64,000 nucleotides of DNA from Natranaeroarchaeum sp042663585 (GCF_042663585.1 NZ_JBHTAN010000006.1:744001-808000); one strand, 5' to 3'. Counted from the first letter of the stretch, positions 37,860 through 48,093 are shown. Notes: generated by a model from the sequence alone, not told the origin. Program-made: numbers and translations.

Positions 37860-38543
37860 ATGAACCGCCGTCACTATCTTCGAGCGGCCGCCGGCGTCGC
37901 CGTCGTCGCGGGCGCTGGCTGTCTCGGCGACGATGGACCGACCGCGCTGTCAGCACCCGAGGACCAGTTGGCCGACCCGGAGGACCTGGCCTATCCAGCC
38001 TTCGGTCAGGAGTTGCCCGATGTAACGGTCCCCTCGCCGATCCACGACCGGGAGGTGAACACCCGGGAGTTCGTCGGCGAGCGCCACGCACTGTTGACGT
38101 TCGTCTTCACGCGCTGTCACGAGGTCTGTCCCGCGCTCACCTCGAACCTGGCGCAGGTCCAACTCGACGCCGCCGAAGCGGAGTACGCCGACGACGTCGT
38201 CCTCATGCCGGTCACCTTCGATCCAGTCTACGATAGCGCCGACGTGCTCCGGGAGTTCACCGAGGCCCGTGGCGCTGATCCGACCGCCGAGAACTGGCAG
38301 TTCCTGCGGCCAGAGAGCGAGGAGCGCGCCCAGGAGGTCGTCGGCGAGGCGTTCGGCATCCCGTTCCAGAAGACAGACGCGTTCACGCCCGACGAGGACG
38401 TCGAAGAGATGGAGTTCATGCACCAGTCGCTGACGCTACTGGTCAACGTCGACGGCTACGTTGAACGGGCGTATAGCGGCGATGTGCCGCGACCGGACGT
38501 CGTACTGGAGGATCTGACCGAGGTTCGAAACCACTTCGAATGA
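37860..38543 (+). CDS. SCO family copper/redox lipoprotein
   Basis: A 227-residue Sco1/SenC protein, anchored outside the cell: Arg-Arg N-terminus, hydrophobic segment and lipobox GAGC with Cys21. The thioredoxin-like domain has the CxxxC copper site CHEVC (Cys86, Cys90) and the conserved His in FMHQSL. Sco proteins deliver copper to, or reduce, the CuA site of cytochrome oxidase. Its stop overlaps the TlpA gene as ATGA, which links copper insertion with thiol chemistry. Confidence 0.9.
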   Translation: MNRRHYLRAAAGVAVVAGAGCLGDDGPTALSAPEDQLADPEDLAYPAFGQELPDVTVPSPIHDREVNTREFVGERHALLTFVFTRCHEVCPALTSNLAQVQLDAAEAEYADDVVLMPVTFDPVYDSADVLREFTEARGADPTAENWQFLRPESEERAQEVVGEAFGIPFQKTDAFTPDEDVEEMEFMHQSLTLLVNVDGYVERAYSGDVPRPDVVLEDLTEVRNHFE

Positions 38544-39079
38544 ACCGCAGAGAGTTCGTCGCCGCGGCGGCAAGTCTGGGCGTGCTCGGGGGCGGGGCGG
38601 CGGTCGCGACGGGCCGACTCGATCTCGGCGGATCGCCGGGCGAGGCGGGGGCCAAGCCGGTCGAAATCGAGACGCTCGACGCGCCCGGAAGCGATGCGGG
38701 AACGATTGCTGTCCCCGAAGAGGGCAGAGTGACACTCGTCACCTTCTTCGCCACGTGGTGTCGGATCTGCCGGCGCTCGATGCCGGCGCTCGGGACCGTC
38801 TACGACGAGCGCGGCGACGAAGTCCAGTTCCTCTCGGTGACAAACGAGGCCGTCGGCGGGACGGTGACCCGCGAGGACGTCGTCGACTGGTGGGAGCGCC
38901 ACGACGGTCGCTGGCCGGTCGCCGTCGACACCGATCTGGAACTGACGGCCAGACTCGACGCCTCGTCAGTACCGACCGTGCTCGTTCTCGACGCCGATAA
39001 CGAGGTTGCGTGGTCGGCCACCGGCGAGAAGACGGCGGCGGAGCTTCGGGCCGGAATCGACCGCGCGGAGGGCGGATGA
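38540..39079 (+). CDS. TlpA-like thioredoxin-fold reductase
   Basis: A 179-residue exported thiol-disulfide reductase. Tat-like start NRREFVAAAASLGVLGG, then a thioredoxin fold with active site WCRIC (Cys74, Cys77) and the cis-proline loop SVPTVLVLD. It likely reduces disulfides on Sco or apocytochromes outside the membrane, receiving electrons from the CcdA gene product that follows with an ATGA overlap. Confidence 0.88.
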   Translation: MNRREFVAAAASLGVLGGGAAVATGRLDLGGSPGEAGAKPVEIETLDAPGSDAGTIAVPEEGRVTLVTFFATWCRICRRSMPALGTVYDERGDEVQFLSVTNEAVGGTVTREDVVDWWERHDGRWPVAVDTDLELTARLDASSVPTVLVLDADNEVAWSATGEKTAAELRAGIDRAEGG

Positions 39080-39732
39080 GTTCACTCGGCTTCCTCGCCA
39101 CCGCAGGGCTGGCCGCCGGGGCAGGCGTCGCGACCTTCTTTTCCCCGTGTGCGTACGCCCTCCTGCCGGGCTACGTCGGCTACTACGTGGCGTCGACTGG
39201 CGAGGACCAACCCCCGCTCTCCGGCGCACTGGTCAGGGGCGGTGCCGCGACTGGCGGGGTCTTCCTCTCGTTCGCCGCGCTGGCGCTGGTAGCGGTCGCC
39301 GTCCAGCAGTCGATCGAGGCGTATCTCCCGGCTGTCGAACTGTTCGTCGGCGGCGCGCTGGTCGTGCTCGGAATCGCGCTGGCGGCCGGTCGCGGCCCGC
39401 GCCCACACGTCTCGTTGCCCGAGCGGCGGACGACAGTGCTCGGGTTCGGCGGCTTCGGCGTGCTGTATGCGCTCGCCGCGGCGGGCTGTGTCGCCCCGCT
39501 CTTTCTCTCCATCGTCTTCCAGTCGGTGACGCTCCCGACGGTGGAGACGGTCAGCGTCCTCGCGGTCTACGCCGGCACCGTCGGCGCGCTCATGCTGGCG
39601 ACGACGGTGCTGACCGCGATCGGTCACGGCATCGGGGTCGACCGGGTGGCGTTGCCGACGCGACGACTCGTCCGGATCGGCGGGGGCGTGCTCGTCCTCG
39701 CCGGACTGGCCCAGATCTGGCTGGCGCTCTGA
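39076..39732 (+). CDS. ccdA: CcdA cytochrome c biogenesis protein
   Basis: A 218-residue membrane protein with six predicted helices. The cysteine pair that shuttles electrons across the membrane lies in FFSPCAYALLPGY (Cys25) and in AAAGCVAPLF further on. It carries cytosolic reducing power to TlpA-like proteins. Translationally coupled to the TlpA gene, so Sco, TlpA and CcdA form one maturation unit for copper or heme proteins. Confidence 0.9.
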   Translation: MSSLGFLATAGLAAGAGVATFFSPCAYALLPGYVGYYVASTGEDQPPLSGALVRGGAATGGVFLSFAALALVAVAVQQSIEAYLPAVELFVGGALVVLGIALAAGRGPRPHVSLPERRTTVLGFGGFGVLYALAAAGCVAPLFLSIVFQSVTLPTVETVSVLAVYAGTVGALMLATTVLTAIGHGIGVDRVALPTRRLVRIGGGVLVLAGLAQIWLAL

Positions 39733-39775
39733 GCGCTTCGGCGCTTTCTTTTAACCCCCACCCGTTCCTGCTCGT

Positions 39776-40786
39776 ATGCTGACGCTACTCTGGCTGTTTA
39801 CTCTCGCCGCGGTCGCCACTGCGTTCGTCTGGAAGGGCAGTCTCTATCTCGAAGGCGCGGCCGACCGGTTGGCCCTGTACTACGGGCTCCCGGCAATCGT
39901 TCAGGGTTCGATCATCGCGGCGGCAGGCTCTAGCTTCCCCGAACTCGCGAGCATCGTAATTTCGACGCTCCGATACGGCGAGTTCGAACTCGGCGTCGGC
40001 GCAATCGTCGGTTCAGCGGTCTTCAACATTCTCGTGATTCCGGCGATGTCAGCACTCGCCCGCCGGGGGACGCTGGAATCGAGTCGTGCGCTGGTCTACC
40101 GCGAGGCGCAGTTTTATATCATCTCCGTCGCGACGCTGCTGTTGACCTTCTCGCTCGCCGTCATCTACTTCCCGGCTGGCAACGGAGGGCTCGTCGGCGA
40201 GATCACTCGGCCACTCGCGCTGTTCCCGATCGGGCTATACGCCGTCTACCTGTTCATCCAGCAACAGGAGACGAGCGATTACGACGCCCCCGCCCCGCCG
40301 GAATCGCTGTCGGTCGGCAAACAGTGGGCACTGCTCGCGGCGGGCCTCTTTTTGATCCTCATCGGCGTCGAGTTGTTCGTCCAGTCCGCCCTCGGCCTCG
40401 GCGAGTACTTCGGGACGCCCTCGTTCCTCTGGGGGCTGACGATCATCGCCGCCGGAACGAGTCTGCCCGACGCCATCATCAGCGTTCGTGCCGCTCAGGG
40501 GGGCGATTCGACAGTCAGCCTCGCGAACGTCTTCGGGAGCAATATCTTCGATCTGCTCATCGCGATCCCGATCGGCGTCATGCTCGCGGGGGCGACCGAG
40601 ATCAACTTCGCGGTCGCGGCCCCGATGATGGCGTTCCTGATCGTCGCCACGATAGCGCTGTTCACAATCGCACGGACGGACTTCGAGATCACCGATCCCG
40701 AATCGTGGGTCTTGCTCTGCCTGTACGGGATTTTCGTCTGCTGGATGTTCCTGGAGAGTATCGGCGTGACGAGCGTCGTGTTATAG
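39776..40786 (+). CDS. CaCA family sodium/calcium exchanger
   Basis: A 336-residue antiporter with ten or so membrane helices and the two inverted alpha repeats typical of the CaCA family: AAGSSFPELASIV near residue 51 and AAGTSLPDAIISV near residue 225. It would expel calcium using the sodium gradient. A cytosolic loop (EQETSDYDAPAPPES) separates the halves. Its end overlaps the end of the convergent oxidoreductase by 6 bases. Confidence 0.9.
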   Translation: MLTLLWLFTLAAVATAFVWKGSLYLEGAADRLALYYGLPAIVQGSIIAAAGSSFPELASIVISTLRYGEFELGVGAIVGSAVFNILVIPAMSALARRGTLESSRALVYREAQFYIISVATLLLTFSLAVIYFPAGNGGLVGEITRPLALFPIGLYAVYLFIQQQETSDYDAPAPPESLSVGKQWALLAAGLFLILIGVELFVQSALGLGEYFGTPSFLWGLTIIAAGTSLPDAIISVRAAQGGDSTVSLANVFGSNIFDLLIAIPIGVMLAGATEINFAVAAPMMAFLIVATIALFTIARTDFEITDPESWVLLCLYGIFVCWMFLESIGVTSVVL

Positions 40787-43700
40787 CAGGCGATCGACCA
40801 GTTCGACCGGATGTGGCGGTTGCTCCTCCTCACCATCGTACTCCTCTAGCTGGCTTCGACAGGACGTTCCCGGCGCGGTGACGAGTTCGCCGTCGCTGTC
40901 CTCGACCTGCTCGAAGAGAATCGAGCCGATAGCCTGGCTCATCGAGTAATGTTCGGCCTCGTAGCCGAAGCTTCCAGCCATCCCACAGCAGCCACTGTCG
41001 AGTTCGTCGACGTCGTAGCCCGCCCGTTCGAGAACGTTTGTGGTGTGATGCTCGCGTTTGATCGCTTTCTGATGGCAGTGGCCGTGATACGTCACCGGCT
41101 GGTCGCCATCTGTCGGCACGTCGAGCGCGAAGCCGTCGAGATACTCCATGACCCCGTAGCTGTTGCCGGCGACCCGGTCGACGTCCTCGCCGTCGAGCAG
41201 GTCGCGGTAGTCCGACTGGACCATCACCGCGTCGGAGGGCTCGATGAAGACGACGTCCCAGCCCTCTCGGACCTTCGGTGCGAGTTCCGAGACGTTCTTT
41301 TCCGCTCGGTTCCGGGCCAGATCGAGAAAGCCCTTCGAGAACGGCGGGCGGCCGCTCCCTGTCACGTCTTCGGGGACGTCGACGTGGACGCCCGCCGCTT
41401 CGAGGACACGGATCGCCGCCAGCCCGATATCCGGGTCGCTGTAGTTGCTGTAGGTATCGGGGAAGAGCAACACCTTCCGGTCGGCCTCGGCCTCCGAGAC
41501 TGCCGGGTCGCGGTCGGCCGCCTGATCGACGAGCGAGCGGCGCTCGAAGGTCAGCAGGTCGCGTTCCCGGGCGATTCCGACCAGTTTCTCGGTCAGTATG
41601 CCAGACCCAGGTATCTTCTGTGCCCAGTTCGCCAGCGGTGCCGTTGCGCTCCCGACCTTGGCGAGCAACTCGACGTTGGCGAACAGCCGATCACGCAGGT
41701 TCGCGCCCTCGCGCTGGTGGTACTCGTGGGTCAACTCGGCTTTGAGCTTCGCCATGTCGACCTCGCTGGGGCAGTCCCGCGCACAGCCCTTGCAGCCGAT
41801 ACAGAGATCGAGCACCTCGGTGACGAACTCGTCGGAAAACGTTTCCTCGTCGGGCAGGTCGCCGCTCATTGCCCGACGGAGCGCGTTGGCCCGCCCACGC
41901 GTGCTTGTGACCTCCTCCTCGGCCGCCCGGTAGGTCGGACACATCACGCCGCCAGTGGTCTCCTGTTCCCCTCGACAGCCGCCACAGCCGTGACAGAGTT
42001 CGGCCATCCCCTGAAAGCCGTTCTCGTTCTCCCACGAGAGCGTCGGCTCGAAGCCAGCCTCGAAGTCGTAGTCCGGGTCGAACCGGAGGTTCTCGGTCAT
42101 GTCCGGGGAGCGTCCGCCCTCTCCCTCCTGCGGGCGATAGCCGCAGACCTGTCCCGGATTGAGTAGCCAGTCCGGATCGAACGCCGCCTTCAGATCCCGA
42201 AAGACCGTCCAGACGTCGTCGCCGTAGAGCTTGCGGTTCCACCCCGTCCGGGCGCGTCCGTCGCCGTGCTCGCCCGACACCGAACCGTCGTGCTCGACGA
42301 CGAGGTCAGTGACGGCGTCCGCGACAGACTCCATTCGCTCGACGCCCGCCGACGTCTTCGTGTCGATCAGCGGGCGGATATGGAGACAGCCGGGACCCGC
42401 GTGGCCGTAGAAACTGGCGAACGTGTCGTGCGCTGCGAGCACGTCCTGGACGTCGCTGACGTACTCGGGGAGGTTCTCCGGCGGGACGGCGGTGTCCTCG
42501 ATGAAGGAGATGTGTTTCGCGTCGGAGGTCCGAGAGAGCAAGATCGGGAGCCCGGATTTGCGGAGTTTCCAGAACTCCGCCCGTCGAGCGGGTTCGTGGG
42601 CCTCTAGCGCATCGAACGCGGTCACCGGAACCTCGGTGATAAGCCCGGCGTCCGCGTCGGCGTCGCCCGTCGGCGTCGCCGCGGGGACGCGGTCGGCGTA
42701 CAGATCGGCGACTCGACCGACGCCCTCGGCATCGGTCTCGGCGTAGAACTCCACGAGCAGAGCGGTGTCAGTTCCCTCCGGTAACATTGCGACGAGGTCG
42801 GCGAACTCCTCCGTCTCTCGCGCCATATCGAGCAGGACGTCGTCGAGCACCTCCAGAGCGGCCGGATCGTGGTCGAGAATCGGTGCGACGTCTTCCATCG
42901 CGTGGCGGAGGTCCTCGTAGCAAAGCAGTGCCAGCGATTTCGTCTCGGGGATCGGCTCCAGCGAAACTGTGGCTTCGGTGATGATGGCGAGGGTCCCCTC
43001 GCTCCCGGCGAGCAGGCGTGCGAGATTGACCGACCCGCCTTCGGCTTCGTCGAGCAGTCGATCCAGATTGTAGCCCGAGACGTTTCGTTTCAGTTGCGGG
43101 TAGACCTCGCGGATCGACGCATCGTGCTCGTCGATGACGTCGGCGACGCCCGCGTAGATCCGTGCTTCCGGATCGCCGTCCGGGTCGGCGCGCTCGCGGA
43201 GCGTCGAAAGCGATACCTCGCCGAACGTCGTGACAGTGCCGTCCGCGAGCACGGCCTCGACCTCCTCGACGTAGGCGTCGGTCAGCCCGTACTTCAGCGA
43301 GTGCGCACCGGTCGAGTTGTTGCCGATTGCGCCACCGACGGTACTGCGGTCCCCCGCGGCCGGGTCCGGCGCGAACTTCAGGCCGTGCTGTTCCAGCGCC
43401 AGATTCAGTTCGTCGACGACTGCGCCTGACTGGACGCGGACCGTCCTCGCGTCGGGGTCGAACGCCAGCAGGTCGTCCATGTACCGATCGAAGTCGAGGA
43501 CGACGGCCTCGTTGACCGCCTGTCCAGCGAGGCTCGTTCCGCCCCCACGGGGGAGTACCGGGATCAGCCGTCGCGCACAGTACTCCATCACCGCGGCGAC
43601 GTCCGCGGTCGAACGCGGGTAGACGACGCCGATAGGTGTCACCTCGTAGGCGCTGGCGTCAGTCGCGTACAGTCCCTTCGAGTACTCGTCGAAGCGGACG

Positions 43701-43816
43701 TCACCCTCGATCAGGCGTTCGAGGTCGTCGACCAGACCGCTCCGACGAACCTCGTCGCTTCGGTAATCGTACGATGCTCGCGGGTCGGCGGACGGTGGAT
43801 GCAGGGAGTCGCTCAT
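40781..43816 (-). CDS. Fused FAD-binding and iron-sulfur oxidoreductase (D-lactate/glycolate dehydrogenase type)
   Basis: A 1011-residue fusion. The N-terminal ~550 residues are a FAD_binding_4/FAD-oxidase_C dehydrogenase (PRGGGTSLAGQA, GGAIGNNSTGAHSLKYG). Next come a cysteine cluster at residue 608 and a 4Fe-4S ferredoxin motif C672-IGC-KGC-ARDC682. The C-terminus has two CCG-type domains (HGHCHQKA and DSGCCGMAGSFGYE). It resembles the fused D-lactate or D-2-hydroxyacid dehydrogenases that pass electrons to quinone. An ATG nine codons upstream is an alternative start. The LUD-domain gene near 56.4 kb could serve the same substrate. Confidence 0.88.
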   Translation of the reverse strand: MSDSLHPPSADPRASYDYRSDEVRRSGLVDDLERLIEGDVRFDEYSKGLYATDASAYEVTPIGVVYPRSTADVAAVMEYCARRLIPVLPRGGGTSLAGQAVNEAVVLDFDRYMDDLLAFDPDARTVRVQSGAVVDELNLALEQHGLKFAPDPAAGDRSTVGGAIGNNSTGAHSLKYGLTDAYVEEVEAVLADGTVTTFGEVSLSTLRERADPDGDPEARIYAGVADVIDEHDASIREVYPQLKRNVSGYNLDRLLDEAEGGSVNLARLLAGSEGTLAIITEATVSLEPIPETKSLALLCYEDLRHAMEDVAPILDHDPAALEVLDDVLLDMARETEEFADLVAMLPEGTDTALLVEFYAETDAEGVGRVADLYADRVPAATPTGDADADAGLITEVPVTAFDALEAHEPARRAEFWKLRKSGLPILLSRTSDAKHISFIEDTAVPPENLPEYVSDVQDVLAAHDTFASFYGHAGPGCLHIRPLIDTKTSAGVERMESVADAVTDLVVEHDGSVSGEHGDGRARTGWNRKLYGDDVWTVFRDLKAAFDPDWLLNPGQVCGYRPQEGEGGRSPDMTENLRFDPDYDFEAGFEPTLSWENENGFQGMAELCHGCGGCRGEQETTGGVMCPTYRAAEEEVTSTRGRANALRRAMSGDLPDEETFSDEFVTEVLDLCIGCKGCARDCPSEVDMAKLKAELTHEYHQREGANLRDRLFANVELLAKVGSATAPLANWAQKIPGSGILTEKLVGIARERDLLTFERRSLVDQAADRDPAVSEAEADRKVLLFPDTYSNYSDPDIGLAAIRVLEAAGVHVDVPEDVTGSGRPPFSKGFLDLARNRAEKNVSELAPKVREGWDVVFIEPSDAVMVQSDYRDLLDGEDVDRVAGNSYGVMEYLDGFALDVPTDGDQPVTYHGHCHQKAIKREHHTTNVLERAGYDVDELDSGCCGMAGSFGYEAEHYSMSQAIGSILFEQVEDSDGELVTAPGTSCRSQLEEYDGEEEQPPHPVELVDRLL

Positions 43817-44066
43817 AGATCTGTGAGGGGGCGTTCCGGACATGGACCGCCCGTGGAATCGAACTAGTTATGTATGTCTGACTTGGCGGTAATGAATGGT
43901 TCGGGATATCGCCCCGCACGTCTGGGCTGTATCCGTGGATCTCCAGTTTTTTGCCCGGCTTCGTTACAAACAGTCAGGGGATCCGGGAGAGCCATGCGTA
44001 GTGTTAGCACCATCCGCCCCGAATTACGGCAAATAAATTATTACCCCGGGGCACGTTACGCAACGT

Positions 44067-44258
44067 ATGGCCACAAGGATCCGAAAGCCGCGCTCCCGTG
44101 AATGCGAACTCTGCGGCCGACAGGAAGCCTGGAGCGATGAAAAAGGCACGTGGGAGATCGTCAGTGCCGATGGCGAGCGACAGGTGGGCAATCCCCACTG
44201 CATCCACGAGTGGGACATCACGGGCGCGTTCACGCCGATCGAGCGGACCGACGCATAA
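44067..44258 (+). CDS. HEWD family protein
   Basis: A 63-residue haloarchaeal protein named for its HEWD motif at residues 47-50. CELC (Cys13, Cys16) and His44-Cys45 next to His47 suggest a small zinc knuckle. No function is established. A TATA-like ataaattatt lies 25-40 bases upstream. Confidence 0.85.
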   Translation: MATRIRKPRSRECELCGRQEAWSDEKGTWEIVSADGERQVGNPHCIHEWDITGAFTPIERTDA

Positions 44259-44300
44259 CGGTCTCGTAGCTTTTTCTGCTCTCGTCCCCGTCGTACACCC

Positions 44301-44603
44301 ATGCCCACTGCGTACATCACCGCGCCGCCCGAGGCGGCCGACGATATCGCTCGAACGCTGGTCGCGGAGCGACTCGCCGCCTGTGTGAACCGCATCGACT
44401 GCGAGTCGACCTACCGCTGGGACGGCGCGGTGCACGACGACGCCGAACAGATCCTGTTAGCGAAGACGACGGGGGAGGCGTATCCCCGACTCGTCGAGCG
44501 CGTTGAGGCGCTTCACCCCTACGATGTCCCCTGTATCGAGCGGTTCGACGAAGCAGGGATGCTCGACGCGTTCGCGGACTGGCGTGCGGGTGCAGTCGAG
44601 TAA
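44301..44603 (+). CDS. cutA: Divalent-cation tolerance protein CutA
   Basis: A 100-residue trimeric ferredoxin-like protein of the CutA1 family. Conserved landmarks are LVAERLAACVNRI, STYRWDGAV, the EILL-type strand and HPYDVPCI. The length is typical. It was linked to copper tolerance in E. coli, but its true role is uncertain. It lies 42 bases after the HEWD gene and may share its transcript. Confidence 0.93.
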   Translation: MPTAYITAPPEAADDIARTLVAERLAACVNRIDCESTYRWDGAVHDDAEQILLAKTTGEAYPRLVERVEALHPYDVPCIERFDEAGMLDAFADWRAGAVE

Positions 44604-44715
44604 TCGGCCGCCGGACACGGTAAAATCGGGAGCCAGATTGTGTGAGGGTGTCACATAGTAGCACGGCCACGACAGAAAGATAATCCTTAAAAATCGCGCG
44701 GCGGTTCTACACCAT

Positions 44716-45192
44716 ATGGCTGGAACTATCGAAGTACTCGTCCCCGGTGGCCAGGCTGATCCTGGCCCGCCGCTCGGACCGGAGCTCGGCCCGACCCCCG
44801 TGGACGTGCAGGCAGTTGTACAGGAAATCAACGACCGCACGGAAGCGTTCGACGGCACCGAAGTCCCCGTCACCGTCGAGTTCGAGGACGACGGCTCGTT
44901 TACCGTCGAAGTCGGTGTCCCGCCGACGGCCGAACTGATCAAGGACGAGGCCGGCTTCGACACTGGCAGCGGTGAGCCTCAAGAGAACTTCGTCGCGGAC
45001 CTCTCGGTCGATCAGGTCAAACAGATCGCCGATCAGAAACACGCAGATCTGCTGTCCTACGACCTCAAGAACGCCGCGAAGGAAGTCGTCGGCACCTGTA
45101 CCTCGCTCGGTGTCACCATCGAAGGCGAGAACCCGCGCGATTTCAAAGAGCGGATCGACGCCGGCGAGTACGACGACCAGTTCGAAGCGTAA
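44716..45192 (+). CDS. rpl11: Large-subunit ribosomal protein L11
   Basis: A 158-residue archaeal uL11, which binds the GTPase centre of 23S rRNA. GGQADPGPPLGPELGPTPVDV at the start and the C-terminal rRNA-binding helix region GTCTSLGVTIEG are conserved. A TATA-like cttaaaaa lies at 44686-44693, so transcription starts near the ATG with little leader. It has its own promoter, separate from L1-L10-L12 downstream. Confidence 0.97.
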   Translation: MAGTIEVLVPGGQADPGPPLGPELGPTPVDVQAVVQEINDRTEAFDGTEVPVTVEFEDDGSFTVEVGVPPTAELIKDEAGFDTGSGEPQENFVADLSVDQVKQIADQKHADLLSYDLKNAAKEVVGTCTSLGVTIEGENPRDFKERIDAGEYDDQFEA

Positions 45193-45253
45193 TCGACGCC
45201 ATCGCTTCTCACCCCTCGCTTTTACTGTGTTCGACCGGTAGCTACGGGCACGT

Positions 45254-45706
45254 ATGGCCGAACCAGCAGCGCGCGACGACCCGGACAGTACGGTCGACCC
45301 CGAGCATCTCGAGGGGCCGGTCCTCCTGTTCGACGGGGTCTGTAACCTCTGTAACGCCTCGGTGCAGTTCATCATCGAGCGCGACGACGAGGGCGTCTTC
45401 TCCTTTGCTTCGCTCCAGTGGGACAGCGCGGACGAGCTGCTGGATGCCGTCGGCGCGCCACACGGCGACCTCGATTCGGTCGTCCTGATCGAGGACGGTC
45501 AGTACTACCGCAAGTCCTCGGCCGCGATTCGCGCCGCGCGCCACCTCGGCCTCCCGTGGTCGCTGCTCGCAGTGGGGACGATTCTACCGAAGCGAGTTCG
45601 GGACCGGATATACGACTTCGTCGCCGAACACCGGTACGGCTGGTTCGGCAAAAAGGATCAGTGCATGATCCCGGACGAGGACGTCTCGGATCGGTTTCTT
45701 GATTGA
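45254..45706 (+). CDS. DCC family thiol-disulfide oxidoreductase (DUF393)
   Basis: A 150-residue cytosolic protein of the DCC family, named for the D-x-x-C-x-x-C motif: Asp27, Cys30, Cys33 in LFDGVCNLCN. Later landmarks S-S-A-A-I-R-A-A-R-H-L-G-G-L-P-W and the basic C-terminal helix are typical. Substrate unknown. It sits between L11 and the L1 operon in the same direction. Confidence 0.88.
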   Translation: MAEPAARDDPDSTVDPEHLEGPVLLFDGVCNLCNASVQFIIERDDEGVFSFASLQWDSADELLDAVGAPHGDLDSVVLIEDGQYYRKSSAAIRAARHLGLPWSLLAVGTILPKRVRDRIYDFVAEHRYGWFGKKDQCMIPDEDVSDRFLD

Positions 45707-45841
45707 GGATGCTCGTCGTGGGAGTTCGCGATCAGTTCCGGATCAGCAGCCCTCGAACGTCGATCCGAATGGTGCCCGAAGCCATGCCACAGGCCCCCGA
45801 ACGGGGCCGTACCCCCAAAATCTCGCGTCCGTAACGACGAC

Positions 45842-45935
45842 TTTAAGTGTCGCATCGGACTCGTTACGGGTGAGACAGGCTACGCCTGTTTCACTGACCC
45901 GTAGGAGCATACCCTGCGTACTACGGAGGTGAACG
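45842..45935 (+). promoter_or_regulatory. Promoter and L1-binding leader of the L1-L10-L12 operon
   Basis: A TATA-like tttaag at 45842-45847 is followed ~22 bases later by a long hairpin: gtgagacaggc (45870-45880), TAC loop, gcctgtttcac (45884-45894), 11 pairs with one G-U. GGG before and GACCC after allow further pairing around a small bulge. L1 of archaea represses its own mRNA by binding a leader copy of its 23S rRNA site; this stem is the likely site. The Shine-Dalgarno ggaggtg precedes ATG 45936. Confidence 0.65.
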
Positions 45936-46574
45936 ATGGCAGATCAGGAACTAGAGCAAGCAGTATCGCGCGCACTCGAGGATGCACCTCCGCGGAATTT
46001 CCGCGAAACGGTGGACCTTGCAGTGAATCTGCGCGATCTTGACCTTAACGAACCGTCGAATCGAGTCGACGAGTCCGTGGTCCTGCCCAGCGGTACTGGA
46101 CAGGAGACACGGATCGTCGTGATCGCCGAAGGCGAGACAGGCCTTCGAGCAGAGGACGCCGCTGACGAAGTTCTCGACAGTGACGACCTCGCAGATCTGG
46201 GAGACGACGACGACGCGGCGAAGGATCTCGCCGAGGAGACCGACTTTTTCATCGCGGAGGAATCCAAGATGCAGGACGTCGGTCGCTATCTCGGTACGAT
46301 CCTCGGGCCTCGCGGTAAGATGCCCGAGCCGCTGTCGCCCGACGACGACGTCGTCGAAGTCGTCAACCGGATGAAAAACACAGTGCAGATCCGTAGCGGC
46401 GACCGACGCACATTCCACACGCGCGTCGGTGCCGAGGACATGAGCGCGGAGGAGATCGCTGACAACATCGACGTGATCCTTCGCCGTCTCCACGCGGATC
46501 TCGAGAAAGGTCCACTCAACCTGGACACCGTCTTCGTGAAAACGACGATGGGTCCGGCCGTGGAGGTGGCCTGA
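45936..46574 (+). CDS. rpl1: Large-subunit ribosomal protein L1
   Basis: A 212-residue archaeal uL1 of the ribosome exit-side stalk. It shows NFRETVDLAVNLRDLDL, the LGPRGKMPEPLS loop that contacts rRNA, and KTTMGPAVEV at the end. It is also the translational repressor of this operon in related archaea, acting on the leader described. Two bases separate its stop region from L10. Confidence 0.97.
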   Translation: MADQELEQAVSRALEDAPPRNFRETVDLAVNLRDLDLNEPSNRVDESVVLPSGTGQETRIVVIAEGETGLRAEDAADEVLDSDDLADLGDDDDAAKDLAEETDFFIAEESKMQDVGRYLGTILGPRGKMPEPLSPDDDVVEVVNRMKNTVQIRSGDRRTFHTRVGAEDMSAEEIADNIDVILRRLHADLEKGPLNLDTVFVKTTMGPAVEVA

Positions 46575-46575
46575 G

Positions 46576-47631
<1,056 letters not shown>

Positions 47632-47637
47632 CTACCA

Positions 47638-47988
47638 ATGGAATACGTTTACGCAGCACTCATCCTGAACGAGACGGGCGAAGAGATCAACGAAGAAAAC
47701 CTTAACGGCGTCCTCGAGGCCGCTAGCGTCGACGTGGAAGAGTCCCGCGTCAAAGCGCTGGTCGCCGCTCTCGAAGATGTCGATATCGACGAGGCAGTCG
47801 CCGAGGCCGCAGCCGTCCCCGCAGGGGGCGCAGCGGCAGGCGGTGCCGCGGCGGAAGCCGAAGACGAGGAGACCGACGAGGCCGAGGAGGCCGAGGAAGG
47901 CGAAGAAGACCTTCCGGACACGACCGACGAAGACGATGACGAAGACGAAGATGCCGATGGCGAGGGCCTCGGCGAGCTGTTCGGTTAA
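47638..47988 (+). CDS. rpl12: Acidic ribosomal stalk protein L12 (P1)
   Basis: A 116-residue archaeal L12 (P1). The N-terminal dimerisation domain starts MEYVYAALILNETG, then an Ala/Gly hinge, a very acidic tail, and the EGLGELFG end that mirrors the L10 tail. Several copies sit on L10 in the ribosome stalk. Confidence 0.97.
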   Translation: MEYVYAALILNETGEEINEENLNGVLEAASVDVEESRVKALVAALEDVDIDEAVAEAAAVPAGGAAAGGAAAEAEDEETDEAEEAEEGEEDLPDTTDEDDDEDEDADGEGLGELFG

Positions 47989-48010
47989 ATCGTCGGAGAC
48001 CAGTTCCCGA

Positions 48011-48017
48011 TTTTTTT
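48011..48017 (+). terminator. Oligo-T terminator after L12
   Basis: A run of seven T 22 bases after the L12 stop, preceded by GC-rich sequence. Oligo-T on the non-template strand is the usual archaeal termination signal, and this is the expected end of the L1-L10-L12 transcript. Confidence 0.6.
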
Positions 48018-48093
48018 GATGTAACGCCAGCCAGCGACGGCTGTCGCGCGCCGGAGCCGTACGTATTAGGCTGGGCGAGACCATCCGTCTCGT

